Source: Flavobacterium tructae | Lineage (GTDB): Bacteria; Bacteroidota; Bacteroidia; Flavobacteriales; Flavobacteriaceae | Assembly (NCBI RefSeq): GCF_002217475.1 | Contig: NZ_MUHH01000001.1 | Coordinates: 1 to 50,235, forward strand | DNA: 50,235 bases | Direction of reading: 5' to 3' | Position numbers and translations under genes: made by a program | Shown: positions 7,696 through 17,169 of the stretch, in pieces | How the letters are laid out: every line of letters begins with the position of its first letter | Numbering within the stretch: position 1 is the stretch's first letter | The notes under the pieces: generated by a model | Seen by the model: the letters and a program-made list of their open reading frames with translations, nothing else | Databases searched by the model: none | Told to the model about the DNA's origin: nothing

Positions 7696-10600
7696 ATGAA
7701 AGCAAACCTAAAAAACAAACCCATTTTGAGTAGACTATTGATGCTGTGCCTATTCGTTTTCAGTATTTCGTTAACCGCCCAAATAAAATATTCGGAAGGT
7801 AACGACAGCTGGAACCCTAACTTATTAGGGAATCACAGAGTTGCAGTAAGCTTTACCGGCACCGGAAATGTAGCCAAAGCTACGATCGAATGGCGCAGAA
7901 GAGACGAAAAACCCGAACTGAAAAAAATCATTGTTCAGGATGCTTCAGGCAAAACCATTTCAAACGTAAAAACAACTGACATTAACAGAGAAAACGGTAC
8001 TATTTTCTTCGAACCAATTTCAGGCAAAGGAACGTATTATGTGTATTACATGCCCTACATCGACGAAGGTGACGCTAACTATCCAAAAGGAGTTTACGCT
8101 AAACCTGAAGATAAAGCAGACGCGCAATGGCTTGCTAAAATCAAATCCAATTTAACTGACAATTGTACCGTTACCGAAATTCAGAGTGTAAATGCTTTCA
8201 ATAGTTTTTATCCGATGGAAGTAATCGCAACTGCGGCCGAAACTAAAAATCTTATCGCCAAAAACAGCGGCAGTTCCTTCCTGGTTTTCCCGGAAGACCG
8301 CTTGTATTCTATCCGAATGAAAAATGATTTGCCACAAAGATGGATTCAAAAAGGCGTTCAAAATACCTTTTCGGACACGGCGCTAAGAGGTGAATATCTG
8401 GCCTTTCAACTGGGCGTTTATGCCTTGCAGAATCTTGACAACGTCAAAGTTACCTTTTCGAATTTAATCAGTTCTACCGGAGCCATCATCGAATCGAAAG
8501 ACATTAACTGTATCAATACTGATGGAACAAAATATGATGGAGCTGTTTTTACCAATACTGTTTCGGTTTCTAAAGGAAAAGTACAAGCCCTATGGTGTGG
8601 CATCAATGTCCCGGAAACTGCGGCGGCAGGAACCTACAGCGGTAAAGCAACCGTAATTGCTGATGGAAAATCAAAAGACATTGTGCTTCAGATAAAAGTA
8701 ACCAATGAAATTACTAAAAACAGCGGCATCGATTCTCCTGAGAAAATGACACGTTTGAAATGGCTGAATTCTACTTTGGCACAGGAAAATACGGTTATTG
8801 CGCCTTACACTCCATTAACTGTAAAAGATACCGAAATCTCTTTATTGGGCAGGAAATTAGTTTTGGGTTCCAATGGTTTTCCAACACAAATTCAAACGTA
8901 TTTCACACCCGAAATGACAACAGTTGGTTCAAAAGCCAATGACATTTTAAGTGCTCCGTTAGCTTTTCATTTTTTGGATGCCTCTGGTAAAGAATCATTA
9001 CAATGGAAGAACGCAGGCCTTAAATTTCTGAAAAAAGAAAGCGGAACCGTTTCCTGGGAAAGTACTTCTACTTCAAAATCACTTCAGATGGATGTAAATG
9101 CTTCTTTAGAGTTTGATGGCTTTTTAACTTACACTGTAAAAATTACGGCACTTGAAGATGCCGCTTTTAATGATATCAATTTCCAAATGCCAATTCAGCC
9201 CTCTTCTGCAAAATACATGATGGGATTAGGTCAAAAAGGAGGCGATCGTCCTGCCAATTTTGACTGGAAATGGGATGTTGCGCACAAAAACCAGGATGGG
9301 GCCTGGATTGGAAATGTAAATTCAGGATTGCAATTTTCTTTACGCGACGAAAAATACAGCCGTCCGTTAAACACCAATTTCTATTTACAGAAACCTTTAT
9401 TGCTTCCCACTTCCTGGGGGAACGAAAATAAAGGAGGAATTACCATCACTCCAAATCCAAAATCGGTTTTGGTGAATGCGTACAGCGGCACCCGAAACAT
9501 GAAAAAAGGAGATGTTTTGTATTATAATTTCAATTTACTAATCACGCCTTTCCACACCATAAATACCGATTTTCAGTGGGATACTAAGTTTTATCACAAA
9601 TACAGCGATATCGATACGATTGCCAAAACAGGAGCAACAGTAATTAATATTCACCATGCCAATGCCATCAATCCGTACATCAATTATCCTTTCATTGAAT
9701 TTAAAAAAATGAAAAGTTATATCGATGAAGCGCATGAAAAAGGTCTAAAAGTTAAGATTTACAATACTGTCAGAGAGGTTTCAAACAAAGCTTACGAGAC
9801 TTTTGCTTTAAGAAGTTTAGGGCATGAAATTTACTCTTCGGGTAAAGGAGGCGGATTCTCCTGGCTACAGGAACATGTGGGAGACGATTATATTGCAGCC
9901 TGGTTTGTACCTGAAATTAAAGACGCAGCAATTGTAAACAGCGGAATGAACCGTTGGCACAATTATTATGTGGAAGGCATGAACTGGCTGACACAAAATG
10001 TGGGTATCGATGGTGTTTATCTGGATGATGTTGCTTTTGACAGAATTACCATGAAACGAATCAAAAGAGTCCTTACCAAAGACGGACACCCTGGAATTAT
10101 TGACCTCCACAGTGCTAATCAATACAACAAAAGTGACGGATTTAACAACAGCGCCAATTTGTACATGGAGCACTTTCCATACATCAACAAACTATGGTTT
10201 GGGGAATATTTTGATTACGAAAAAAACAATCCTGACTTTTTCCTGACCGAAGTAAGCGGAATTCCTTTCGGGTTAATGGGTGAAATGCTACAGGACGGAG
10301 GAAACCCATGGAGAGGAATGGTTTACGGAATGACCAACAGAATGCCATGGAGCCATAATGCCGACCCAAGACCTATCTGGAAATTATGGGATACTTTTGG
10401 AATTAAAGGTTCTGAAATGATTGGATACTGGAGCGAAAACTGTCCGGTAAAAACGGCTAACGACAAAGTACTGGCAACGGTTTACAAAAAAAACGGAACT
10501 GCTTTAATTTCTATCGCAAGCTGGGCCGATACGGATGTAAAAGTGAAACTAAATATCGACTGGAAAAAGTTAGGAATCAATCCGGCAAAAGCAACTATAA

Positions 10601-10701
10601 CTGCCCCTGAGATTCTGAATTTCCAACCGGCACAAACCTTCACCGCAAAAGACGAAATACCGGTATCAAAAGGAAAAGGCTGGCTATTAATTGTTAAATA
10701 A
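7696..10701 (+). CDS. Putative secreted glycoside hydrolase (GH123_N/DUF6067-like)
   Basis: This 1001-residue secreted protein has a Sec signal (to about residue 28, ending SISLTA). The N-terminal two thirds are beta-rich, as in the GH123 N-terminal family once called DUF6067. From about residue 630 it looks like a TIM barrel: INIHHANAINPYINYP, HEKGLKVKIYNTVRE and VGIDGVYLDDVAFDR, with the acidic pair Asp777-Asp778 at the end of a predicted barrel strand, then MEHFPYINKLWFGEYFDY. A small beta-domain closes the protein, as in many glycosidases. Family members are annotated as glycosidases, but the exact activity cannot be read from sequence. Its place between a SusCD pair and a DUF5107 gene supports glycan processing. 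Confidence 0.72.
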   Translation: MKANLKNKPILSRLLMLCLFVFSISLTAQIKYSEGNDSWNPNLLGNHRVAVSFTGTGNVAKATIEWRRRDEKPELKKIIVQDASGKTISNVKTTDINRENGTIFFEPISGKGTYYVYYMPYIDEGDANYPKGVYAKPEDKADAQWLAKIKSNLTDNCTVTEIQSVNAFNSFYPMEVIATAAETKNLIAKNSGSSFLVFPEDRLYSIRMKNDLPQRWIQKGVQNTFSDTALRGEYLAFQLGVYALQNLDNVKVTFSNLISSTGAIIESKDINCINTDGTKYDGAVFTNTVSVSKGKVQALWCGINVPETAAAGTYSGKATVIADGKSKDIVLQIKVTNEITKNSGIDSPEKMTRLKWLNSTLAQENTVIAPYTPLTVKDTEISLLGRKLVLGSNGFPTQIQTYFTPEMTTVGSKANDILSAPLAFHFLDASGKESLQWKNAGLKFLKKESGTVSWESTSTSKSLQMDVNASLEFDGFLTYTVKITALEDAAFNDINFQMPIQPSSAKYMMGLGQKGGDRPANFDWKWDVAHKNQDGAWIGNVNSGLQFSLRDEKYSRPLNTNFYLQKPLLLPTSWGNENKGGITITPNPKSVLVNAYSGTRNMKKGDVLYYNFNLLITPFHTINTDFQWDTKFYHKYSDIDTIAKTGATVINIHHANAINPYINYPFIEFKKMKSYIDEAHEKGLKVKIYNTVREVSNKAYETFALRSLGHEIYSSGKGGGFSWLQEHVGDDYIAAWFVPEIKDAAIVNSGMNRWHNYYVEGMNWLTQNVGIDGVYLDDVAFDRITMKRIKRVLTKDGHPGIIDLHSANQYNKSDGFNNSANLYMEHFPYINKLWFGEYFDYEKNNPDFFLTEVSGIPFGLMGEMLQDGGNPWRGMVYGMTNRMPWSHNADPRPIWKLWDTFGIKGSEMIGYWSENCPVKTANDKVLATVYKKNGTALISIASWADTDVKVKLNIDWKKLGINPAKATITAPEILNFQPAQTFTAKDEIPVSKGKGWLLIVK

Positions 10702-10747
10702 GGGAGATGTGGGATGTAAAATGTGAGATTATGACCTTTATCAAAGT

Positions 10748-10780
10748 AAACCTGACAGATTTTAAAAATCTGTCAGGTTT
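10748..10780. terminator. Perfect palindrome, probable bidirectional terminator or dispersed repeat
   Basis: AAACCTGACAGATTTT is followed by its inverted copy, giving a stem of about 16 bp with almost no loop. It lies 46 nt after the glycosidase stop codon. Such CCTGACAG palindromes recur in flavobacterial intergenic DNA (from memory, not checked), so it may be a mobile or structural repeat as well as a terminator. Confidence 0.55.
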
Positions 10781-10888
10781 TACAAGGCAAAAAAATAAAA
10801 ATCAAACACTTAAGAACAAATCCAAAATTTGCAACTAAACTCACAGTTAACATTTTACAACTAACCTCTAACATTTCACACCAAACAT

Positions 10889-13800
10889 ATGAAACTTAAA
10901 CCTTTCTTACCCATTATACTCCTTGGAAGCCTGTTTGTCAACGCACAAAATAAACCGACCATAAAAGAATACAAAAAAGTATTCACCACTTACCCGTTTT
11001 CAGACCCTGATCCCATTCCGAAGCCGGATACCAAAGTGTATCCCTATTTTCGATTTGACGGTTTTACGGATAAACCTGTACAAAAAGAATGGAAAGTAAT
11101 CGAACTGGAAAATGATTACATTAAACTCATGATCCTTCCTGAAATTGGCGGAAAAGTTTGGTCGGCTGTGGAGAAATCAACCGGAAAGGACTTTATTTAC
11201 AACAATCATGTGATTAAATTCAGAGATATTGCCATGCGCGGCCCCTGGACAAGCGGTGGTGTCGAGGGTAATTATGGCATTATCGGACATACTCCCAACT
11301 GCGCTACTCCCGTTGATTATATCACGCTCACCAGAGCAGACGGAAGTGTAAGCTGTATGATTGGCGTATTGGATCTGCTAACCCGAACGTCCTGGAAACT
11401 GGACATCAATTTACCCAAAGACAAAGCATATTTCACCACAAATTCCTTCTGGTTCAATTCCACCGAAACCGAGCAGCCTTACTATACCTGGATGAATACC
11501 GGTATAAAAGCTGCTGAAAGTCTACAGTTTATTTACCCGGGACAAAGTTATATCGGACACAATGGCGAGCACAATTCATGGCCCATTGACAAAGAAAATG
11601 GTAAAGACCTTTCGTTCTATAAAAACAATAATTTTGGCGGTTACAAATCGTATCATGTCTTTGGCAAATACGATGATTTCTTTGGCGGATATTACCATGA
11701 CGAAGATTTTGGAATGGGAAGATATGGCAATCACGACGACAAACCCGGTAAAAAAATATGGATCTGGGGACTGTCTCAGCAAGGAATGATCTGGGAAAAA
11801 TTATTAACCGATATCGACGGTCAATATGTAGAAGTTCAAAGTGGAAGACTATTCAATCAGGCAAGTGAAGGCAGCAGTTTAACCCCTTTCAAGCAGCGTT
11901 CCTTCGCCCCTTATCAAACGGATTTATGGACCGAATACTGGTTTCCGGTGAAACAAACCAAAGGATTTGTGAAAGCTAATAATTATGGCGCCGTAAACGT
12001 AAAAAACGAAAACGGCTGGTTGAAAATCTATTTTTCTCCGCTTCAAAAACTCAACGAAAAACTGGAAGTTTTTGACAATGGCAAAAAAATCTATTCCAAA
12101 GATATTTCGGTAAATACATTGCAATCCTTCAAAGATTCTATTCAGATCGCTGTTGATTCAAACCAATTAAAACTAACACTTGGCGAAAATAAACTCGTGT
12201 GGAATTCGGCTCCGGAAGATGGAAATCTGAATCGTCCATTGGAAATTCCAAAAGATTTTGACCATAACTCGGTGTACGGATTGTACCTGCAGGGAAAAAA
12301 TTACCTTAGTTTTAAAGATTATGTCAAAGCAGAAGAAAAACTAACAGCCTGTCTTCAAAAAGATCCCAACTACGCTCCTGCTCTTGCTGATTTAGCGATT
12401 TTACAAATTCGTAAATTCCAATACCGCGAAGCTGTCCATTCAGCAAGTAAAGCTTTGTCTATAGATACCTATCATCCTGCTGCCAATTATTATTACGGAT
12501 TAGCTAACCTTCATTTAGGCAATACTACCGATGCCAAAGACGGTTTTGATATCGCAGCAGCAAGCGTTGAATTCCGAAGTTCTGCTTATACCGCTTTAAG
12601 CAAAATTTACTTTAGGGAAAACGATCTTGCAAAAGCAGCTGAATATGCCGAAAAAAGTTTACGGAACAATCAGGATAATTTAGAAAGTCTGCAATTACTT
12701 GCCGTATTATCTCGTCTGCAAAATAATAAAAGTAAAGCAGTCGAAATTCTCAATACGATAAATAACGTTGATCCACTCAATCATTTTGTTGGTTTTGAAA
12801 AACATCTTTGGGATTTGTCAGAGGCATCAAAACAGCATTTTACGGCTTTGATTCAAAACGAAATGCCACAGCAAACGTATCTGGAGTTAGGAATATGGTA
12901 TACGCAATTAGGTTGTAAAGAAGAAGCTTTAAAAGTACTTTCACTTGCCCTTCCAAATGCTGAAATTGTATATTGGAAAGCTTATTTAGAAAACAAAGTG
13001 GTTGATTTAAGCAAACTCCAACCCGACAATAGTTTTCCTTTCCGTGGAGAAACTGCCGAAATTTTGGAAAAACTCATAAAAACTAACCCTCAATGGCAAT
13101 TGAAATATCATTTGGCCTTAATCGAATGGAATCGAGATAATGTATCAAAAGCAAAAGAGTTGTTTTTGCAATGCGCCAATCAGCCTGCTGATCCTGCTTT
13201 CTATGGAGCCAAAGCTTCATTATTTAAAAATGAGACTCAATTGGTTCTGTCCAGTCTGCAGCAAGCGATTAAATTAGACGGTCAAAGCTGGAGATATCCT
13301 AAACTTTTAACCGAATACTACATAGCCCAAAAAGAATTTGATAAAGCACTGGCAACCGCAGCACCTTTCTACAAAAAACATCCTCAAAATTATTTAATGG
13401 GGATGCTGTATGCCAAAACACTGCTCCTGAACAAAAAATACGCTGCTGCCGATGCTTTTCTGACCCAACTGGAAATCCTTCCCTTTGAAGGCGCTACTGC
13501 AGGACGTCAATTGTATCATGAAGCAAAATTGATGCAGGCTTTGGCCGAAATGAAAAACAAGCAGTACAAAAAAGCATTACAATTGATTTTGGATGCTAAA
13601 TTATGGCCGGAAAATTTAGGAGTAGGAAAACCCTATGACGAAGATATTGACGAAAGGCTCGAAAATTGGCTCAACTATCAATGTTACAAGAGCTTGGGCG
13701 ATGCCGAAAAAGCCAAAAGCGCTTTACAAAACATTATTGCTTTTAACCCAAAAGTTGACAATACGGTTATGAATTTTCTTCCGGCTAACCAACTCATTAC

Positions 13801-13984
13801 GGCCTGGGCAATCGAAAAAACTTCTTCGGAACAAAAAGCAGAGGAATGGCTGCAAAAACAAGCCAAATTATACCCTGACAACAAAATTGTACAATGGACT
13901 TTTGAAACATATCGTAAAAAACAATCCAATATTTTAACCGAAGAGGAGAAAGACGGTGAAGTTCGAATTATAGAAAAACTATAA
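10889..13984 (+). CDS. Secreted DUF5107 domain protein with C-terminal TPR array
   Basis: The product has 1031 residues with a signal peptide ending VNA-Q (about residue 20). Residues of about 25-440 match the DUF5107 type: YIKLMILPEIGGKVWSAVEK, GPWTSGGVEGNYGIIGHTPN and a beta-supersandwich rich in aromatic residues, resembling galactose-mutarotase-like carbohydrate-active folds. From about 465 to 1000 it is a tetratricopeptide array (FKDYVKAEEKLTACLQKDP, NYYYGLANLHLG and later repeats), probably for protein-protein contact. DUF5107-TPR proteins are frequent in Bacteroidota glycan loci, with functions mostly unassigned. A role in substrate recognition or cleavage is inferred from context; no catalytic residues can be named. 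Confidence 0.85.
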   Translation: MKLKPFLPIILLGSLFVNAQNKPTIKEYKKVFTTYPFSDPDPIPKPDTKVYPYFRFDGFTDKPVQKEWKVIELENDYIKLMILPEIGGKVWSAVEKSTGKDFIYNNHVIKFRDIAMRGPWTSGGVEGNYGIIGHTPNCATPVDYITLTRADGSVSCMIGVLDLLTRTSWKLDINLPKDKAYFTTNSFWFNSTETEQPYYTWMNTGIKAAESLQFIYPGQSYIGHNGEHNSWPIDKENGKDLSFYKNNNFGGYKSYHVFGKYDDFFGGYYHDEDFGMGRYGNHDDKPGKKIWIWGLSQQGMIWEKLLTDIDGQYVEVQSGRLFNQASEGSSLTPFKQRSFAPYQTDLWTEYWFPVKQTKGFVKANNYGAVNVKNENGWLKIYFSPLQKLNEKLEVFDNGKKIYSKDISVNTLQSFKDSIQIAVDSNQLKLTLGENKLVWNSAPEDGNLNRPLEIPKDFDHNSVYGLYLQGKNYLSFKDYVKAEEKLTACLQKDPNYAPALADLAILQIRKFQYREAVHSASKALSIDTYHPAANYYYGLANLHLGNTTDAKDGFDIAAASVEFRSSAYTALSKIYFRENDLAKAAEYAEKSLRNNQDNLESLQLLAVLSRLQNNKSKAVEILNTINNVDPLNHFVGFEKHLWDLSEASKQHFTALIQNEMPQQTYLELGIWYTQLGCKEEALKVLSLALPNAEIVYWKAYLENKVVDLSKLQPDNSFPFRGETAEILEKLIKTNPQWQLKYHLALIEWNRDNVSKAKELFLQCANQPADPAFYGAKASLFKNETQLVLSSLQQAIKLDGQSWRYPKLLTEYYIAQKEFDKALATAAPFYKKHPQNYLMGMLYAKTLLLNKKYAAADAFLTQLEILPFEGATAGRQLYHEAKLMQALAEMKNKQYKKALQLILDAKLWPENLGVGKPYDEDIDERLENWLNYQCYKSLGDAEKAKSALQNIIAFNPKVDNTVMNFLPANQLITAWAIEKTSSEQKAEEWLQKQAKLYPDNKIVQWTFETYRKKQSNILTEEEKDGEVRIIEKL

Positions 13985-14129
13985 AATACTTCGGTTAAAA
14001 TTGTATTTTTCGAAATAAAAATACGAGTTTTATGGCAACTGAAATGTCAATTTAAAACGTTCTTAGCTCCATTTCAAGTTTAAAACAATAACAGGCCTAT
14101 CCGTGACTAATACCAAGGTGGTAAAATTA

Positions 14130-14207
14130 GCCACTGATTATGAAGATTCGCACAGATTTTATACGCAATTATTAAAGCAATCTGTGGAAATCTTTCTAAT
14201 CTGTGGC
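14130..14207. repeat. GCCAC..GTGGC intergenic element, copy 1 (78 bp)
   Basis: The element is bounded by GCCAC and GTGGC and has weak internal dyad symmetry (CAGATT/AATCTG). It matches the reverse complement of 24150-24227 at about 68 of 78 positions and has the same length. It fills much of the 300-nt gap between the DUF5107 and M1 peptidase genes; nothing else is recognisable in that gap. Confidence 0.75.
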
Positions 14208-14284
14208 AAAAAAATATTCCTGATACACCTTAAGGACAATCATAAACAATAATCAATCAAAATAATCATTCTAAAAACCAAAAA

Positions 14285-16465
14285 ATGAACAAACAATTTT
14301 TAAAGTATTCCCTTTTTAGTCTTTTCCTTATTGCCGGGCGAAATGCGATCGCCCAAAACAACGATCAGACCAAAAACCCATTATCTGTTTATCAGGTTAC
14401 CCCATTAAAAGTAAATGACCTTGTGCACACCAAACTGGACGTATCTTTTGATTACGGAAAACGTTATTTATACGGAAAAGGATGGCTGACTTTAAAACCT
14501 CATTTTTATGATACTGATTCTCTTAGACTCGATGCTAAAGGAATGGATTTCAAAACTATTGCTATGGTTGATGGAAAAAAGACAATTCCGTTAAAGTACA
14601 CCTACGACAATGAACAGCTTTCTATCACCCTAAACAGAAAATATAAAAGCACCGAAAAATACATCATTTTCATTGATTATACCGCAAAGCCGGACGAACT
14701 TAAAGTGAAAGGAAGTCTTGCCATAACAGATGCAAAAGGTTTGTATTTTATCAACCCTGATGGAAAAGGCGACAAACCGATTCAAATCTGGACGCAAGGT
14801 GAAACAGAGGCCTCATCAGCTTGGTTTCCAACCATTGATAAACCCAATCAGAAAACAACTTCTGAAATTGCCATGACCGTTGACGCCAAATACACTTCGC
14901 TTTCAAACGGAAAATTAATCTCCCAAAAAGTGAATAAAAACGGTACGCGTACTGATACCTGGAAAATGGATCTGCCACATTCACCCTACCTTTTTATGAT
15001 GGCTGTAGGTGATTTTAAAATTTACAAAGATTCTTATAACGGACAAGAAGTAAGCTATTACCTGGAACCAAAATATGCACCATACGCCAAACAAATTTTT
15101 GGAAAAACTCCGGACATGATGAAGTTTTACGGCAAAATGCTTGGGGTAGAATATCCATGGGGAAAATATGCTCAGATTGTAGCAAGAGACTACGTTTCGG
15201 GTGCCATGGAAAACACTTCGGCAACCTTACACGGCGAGCACGTGCAAAAAACCGAAAGAGAATTATTAGACGACAATCAGGAAAGTACCATTGCACACGA
15301 ACTTTTTCACCAATGGTTTGGAGATTATGTTACCGCCGAATCCTGGTCGAACTTAACCATGAACGAATCTTTTGCCACTTTTGGTGAAGTCCTTTGGCAC
15401 GGTCACGATGAAGGCCAGGATGCCGAAGACCGCTCTCGTTATGAAAAACTGCAAAACTGTCTGCGTTCTTCCAAAGACGGGGTAAGTCCCCCACTGGCGC
15501 GTTTTCACTATGGAAACAAAGAAGATATGTTTGATAACATTAGCTATTCTAAAGGTTCAATTATCTTGTATGCTTTAAAAAATCAAATGGGTGATGCTGC
15601 CTTCTTTAAATCTTTAAATAAATATCTGACGACCAATGCATTCAAAACAGGAGAAAGCCACCAATTGCGTCTCGCAATGGAAGAAGTAACCGGAAAAGAC
15701 TGGAGCCCGTATTTCAACCAGTGGTACTTTCAGGGTGGAAATCCGATTCTAAATATTGAATACGGTTATGCCGATGGAAAAGCAACAATGGCAGTAAAAC
15801 AAGTTCAGGAAAGCTCGGTACAGACCTTTACCCTTCCGTTAAAAGTTGATTTTTATGTTAATGGAACCAAAGTCAGAAAAGATATTTTAATTGACAAAAG
15901 AGAGCAGAATTTCAGTTTTGACCTGCCTTCAAAACCGGATTTCATCGATCTTGATCCGGACAAAATCTTAGTGGGTAAAGTCATTGACAACAAAAAGATA
16001 TCCGACTACCTGTATCAGTACAAAAATGTCCCTACATACTACAACCGAATTGAAGCGATAAAGTTTGCGGCAAAAGATAAAAGTCATGAGGCACAGCTGA
16101 TTCTTTTGGCTGGTTTACAAGATCAGAGAGACGATTTAAGAACCCGCAGTATCCGTGCCATTGATTTAGCGGACAATTCTATAAAAGAAGCTGCGCTTAA
16201 AACCTTATTGAACATTGCCCAAAATGATAAAAAAACTTATGCCAGAGCTTCAGCCATTATAAAACTTGCCGGAACGGGAGATACTGCTTACAAAAATTTA
16301 ATGGTTGAAAGTACTAAAAACCAATCTTACAATGTGGCCGCAGCAGGAATCTTAGGATTGTCGAAATATGCGCCGGAAGAGGCTGATAAAATAAAAGCAG
16401 CTTTAGACGAAGATACCAGAAATCACATAACGCCTTTACTTAAAGAATTTAACAATCAAAAGTAA
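14285..16465 (+). CDS. Secreted M1-family zinc aminopeptidase
   Basis: This 726-residue gluzincin aminopeptidase has a Sec signal (ending NAIAQ, about residue 24). The catalytic zinc motif is HELFH (His338, Glu339, His342), with the third ligand Glu361 eighteen residues later in NLTMNESFA. The substrate-anchoring GAMEN motif is at 306-310. The N-terminal beta-saddle is present, and about 150 C-terminal helical residues look HEAT-like. All catalytic residues are intact, so the enzyme should remove N-terminal amino acids from peptides in the periplasm or at the surface. It closes locus A and is followed by a strong terminator, which may point to a glycoprotein or peptidoglycan-like substrate. 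It may also have its own transcript, given the 300-nt gap before it. Confidence 0.94.
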   Translation: MNKQFLKYSLFSLFLIAGRNAIAQNNDQTKNPLSVYQVTPLKVNDLVHTKLDVSFDYGKRYLYGKGWLTLKPHFYDTDSLRLDAKGMDFKTIAMVDGKKTIPLKYTYDNEQLSITLNRKYKSTEKYIIFIDYTAKPDELKVKGSLAITDAKGLYFINPDGKGDKPIQIWTQGETEASSAWFPTIDKPNQKTTSEIAMTVDAKYTSLSNGKLISQKVNKNGTRTDTWKMDLPHSPYLFMMAVGDFKIYKDSYNGQEVSYYLEPKYAPYAKQIFGKTPDMMKFYGKMLGVEYPWGKYAQIVARDYVSGAMENTSATLHGEHVQKTERELLDDNQESTIAHELFHQWFGDYVTAESWSNLTMNESFATFGEVLWHGHDEGQDAEDRSRYEKLQNCLRSSKDGVSPPLARFHYGNKEDMFDNISYSKGSIILYALKNQMGDAAFFKSLNKYLTTNAFKTGESHQLRLAMEEVTGKDWSPYFNQWYFQGGNPILNIEYGYADGKATMAVKQVQESSVQTFTLPLKVDFYVNGTKVRKDILIDKREQNFSFDLPSKPDFIDLDPDKILVGKVIDNKKISDYLYQYKNVPTYYNRIEAIKFAAKDKSHEAQLILLAGLQDQRDDLRTRSIRAIDLADNSIKEAALKTLLNIAQNDKKTYARASAIIKLAGTGDTAYKNLMVESTKNQSYNVAAAGILGLSKYAPEEADKIKAALDEDTRNHITPLLKEFNNQK

Positions 16466-16549
16466 GTAACTAATATCTTAATGGTTAACCTTACTTAAAA
16501 TAAAAAGAAACAAGGTTTTATAATTAGTACTTAAAAATATTGTTTCTAT

Positions 16550-16582
16550 GCCTCTCTGATTGGATTAGAGAGGCTTTTTTTT
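16550..16582 (+). terminator. Rho-independent terminator of locus A (CCTCTCT hairpin 1)
   Basis: GCCTCTCTGAT (16550-16560) pairs with ATTAGAGAGGC (16564-16574) apart from one mismatch, and eight T residues follow. The same arm sequence recurs at 21986 and 22705. Confidence 0.88.
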
Positions 16583-16943
16583 ATCCAAAACAGAAAATAT
16601 ACTCTTTAAATTAAAATGCTATCAGAAGACTTTCATGGTATCTTTTCTCACCCTCTAAAGCTCTTTTAAATCTTCCGGAATTTCTTATTTTGAAAAATCC
16701 AATTTCACTGCTATAAATCAGCTAAAAAAATAGGAATTTTATAGTTTTTTCACTTCATAACAAAGTAATCCAAAAAAACATTATTTACATAAATAAGACC
16801 TCTTTTTAAACGAATTAATTCTTTTTACAAAGAACAATTACAATTACACATAAAATTCTCACTTTTTACTTCAGTCTCTATTTTTTATTTACTACGAAGC
16901 TCATCTTTTTTCAGAGTCAAATTTAGGTGATTCCGTAAAAAAA
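16583..16943. other. AT-rich intergenic spacer between loci A and B; nothing recognised
   Basis: About 360 nt with no reading frame of useful length, no RNA-like fold that I can identify and no repeat shared with the rest of the window. It ends in an A run that forms the outer part of the dyad at 16944. Confidence 0.5.
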
Positions 16944-16980
16944 TGTGCTCGAGAACACAAATTTCGTGTGTTCGAGCACA
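16944..16980. promoter_or_regulatory. Inverted repeat upstream of susC (copy 2), candidate operator or insulator hairpin
   Basis: The arms TGTGCTCGA (16944-16952) and TCGAGCACA (16972-16980) are identical to copy 1 at 9-45, with the same GA/GT internal mismatch, then ACAC/GTGT and a 7-nt loop. It is the same length (37 bp) and has the same 16-nt distance to the TTG box as copy 1, although inner stem and loop differ. Conserved arms and geometry with a diverged loop argue for function. It lies 370 nt beyond the locus A terminator, so it is not needed to end locus A transcription. Confidence 0.72.
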
Positions 16981-16996
16981 TTTTTTGTGTTTTTTC

Positions 16997-17027
16997 TTGG
17001 TTAATAAAAATATAATCAATAGTTTCG
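16997..17027 (+). promoter_or_regulatory. Predicted susC promoter (copy 2)
   Basis: TTG (16997-16999), 20 nt, then TAGTTTCG (17020-17027). Spacing and the spacer core (ATAAAAATATAATC) match copy 1. The leader to the start codon would be about 140 nt, some 100 nt shorter than for the first susC. Confidence 0.6.
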
Positions 17028-17169
17028 TCAAGTAGTTAAAACATGATATAAGATTTTTCCTTCTTTAAAAAGTCTTTTTTGAGATAAAAAAGAGTTAAAA
17101 ATCAACACCATAATTACAACAAAAAAACAACCGCAAAAAAACAATCATTAACCAAAACCAAACAAGAGT

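Noticed and set aside
16944..16988. Dyad interpreted only as the terminator of the M1 peptidase gene
   Set aside because: That gene already has a strong terminator at 16550-16582, about 360 nt earlier, and the dyad keeps a fixed distance to the susC promoter in both loci.
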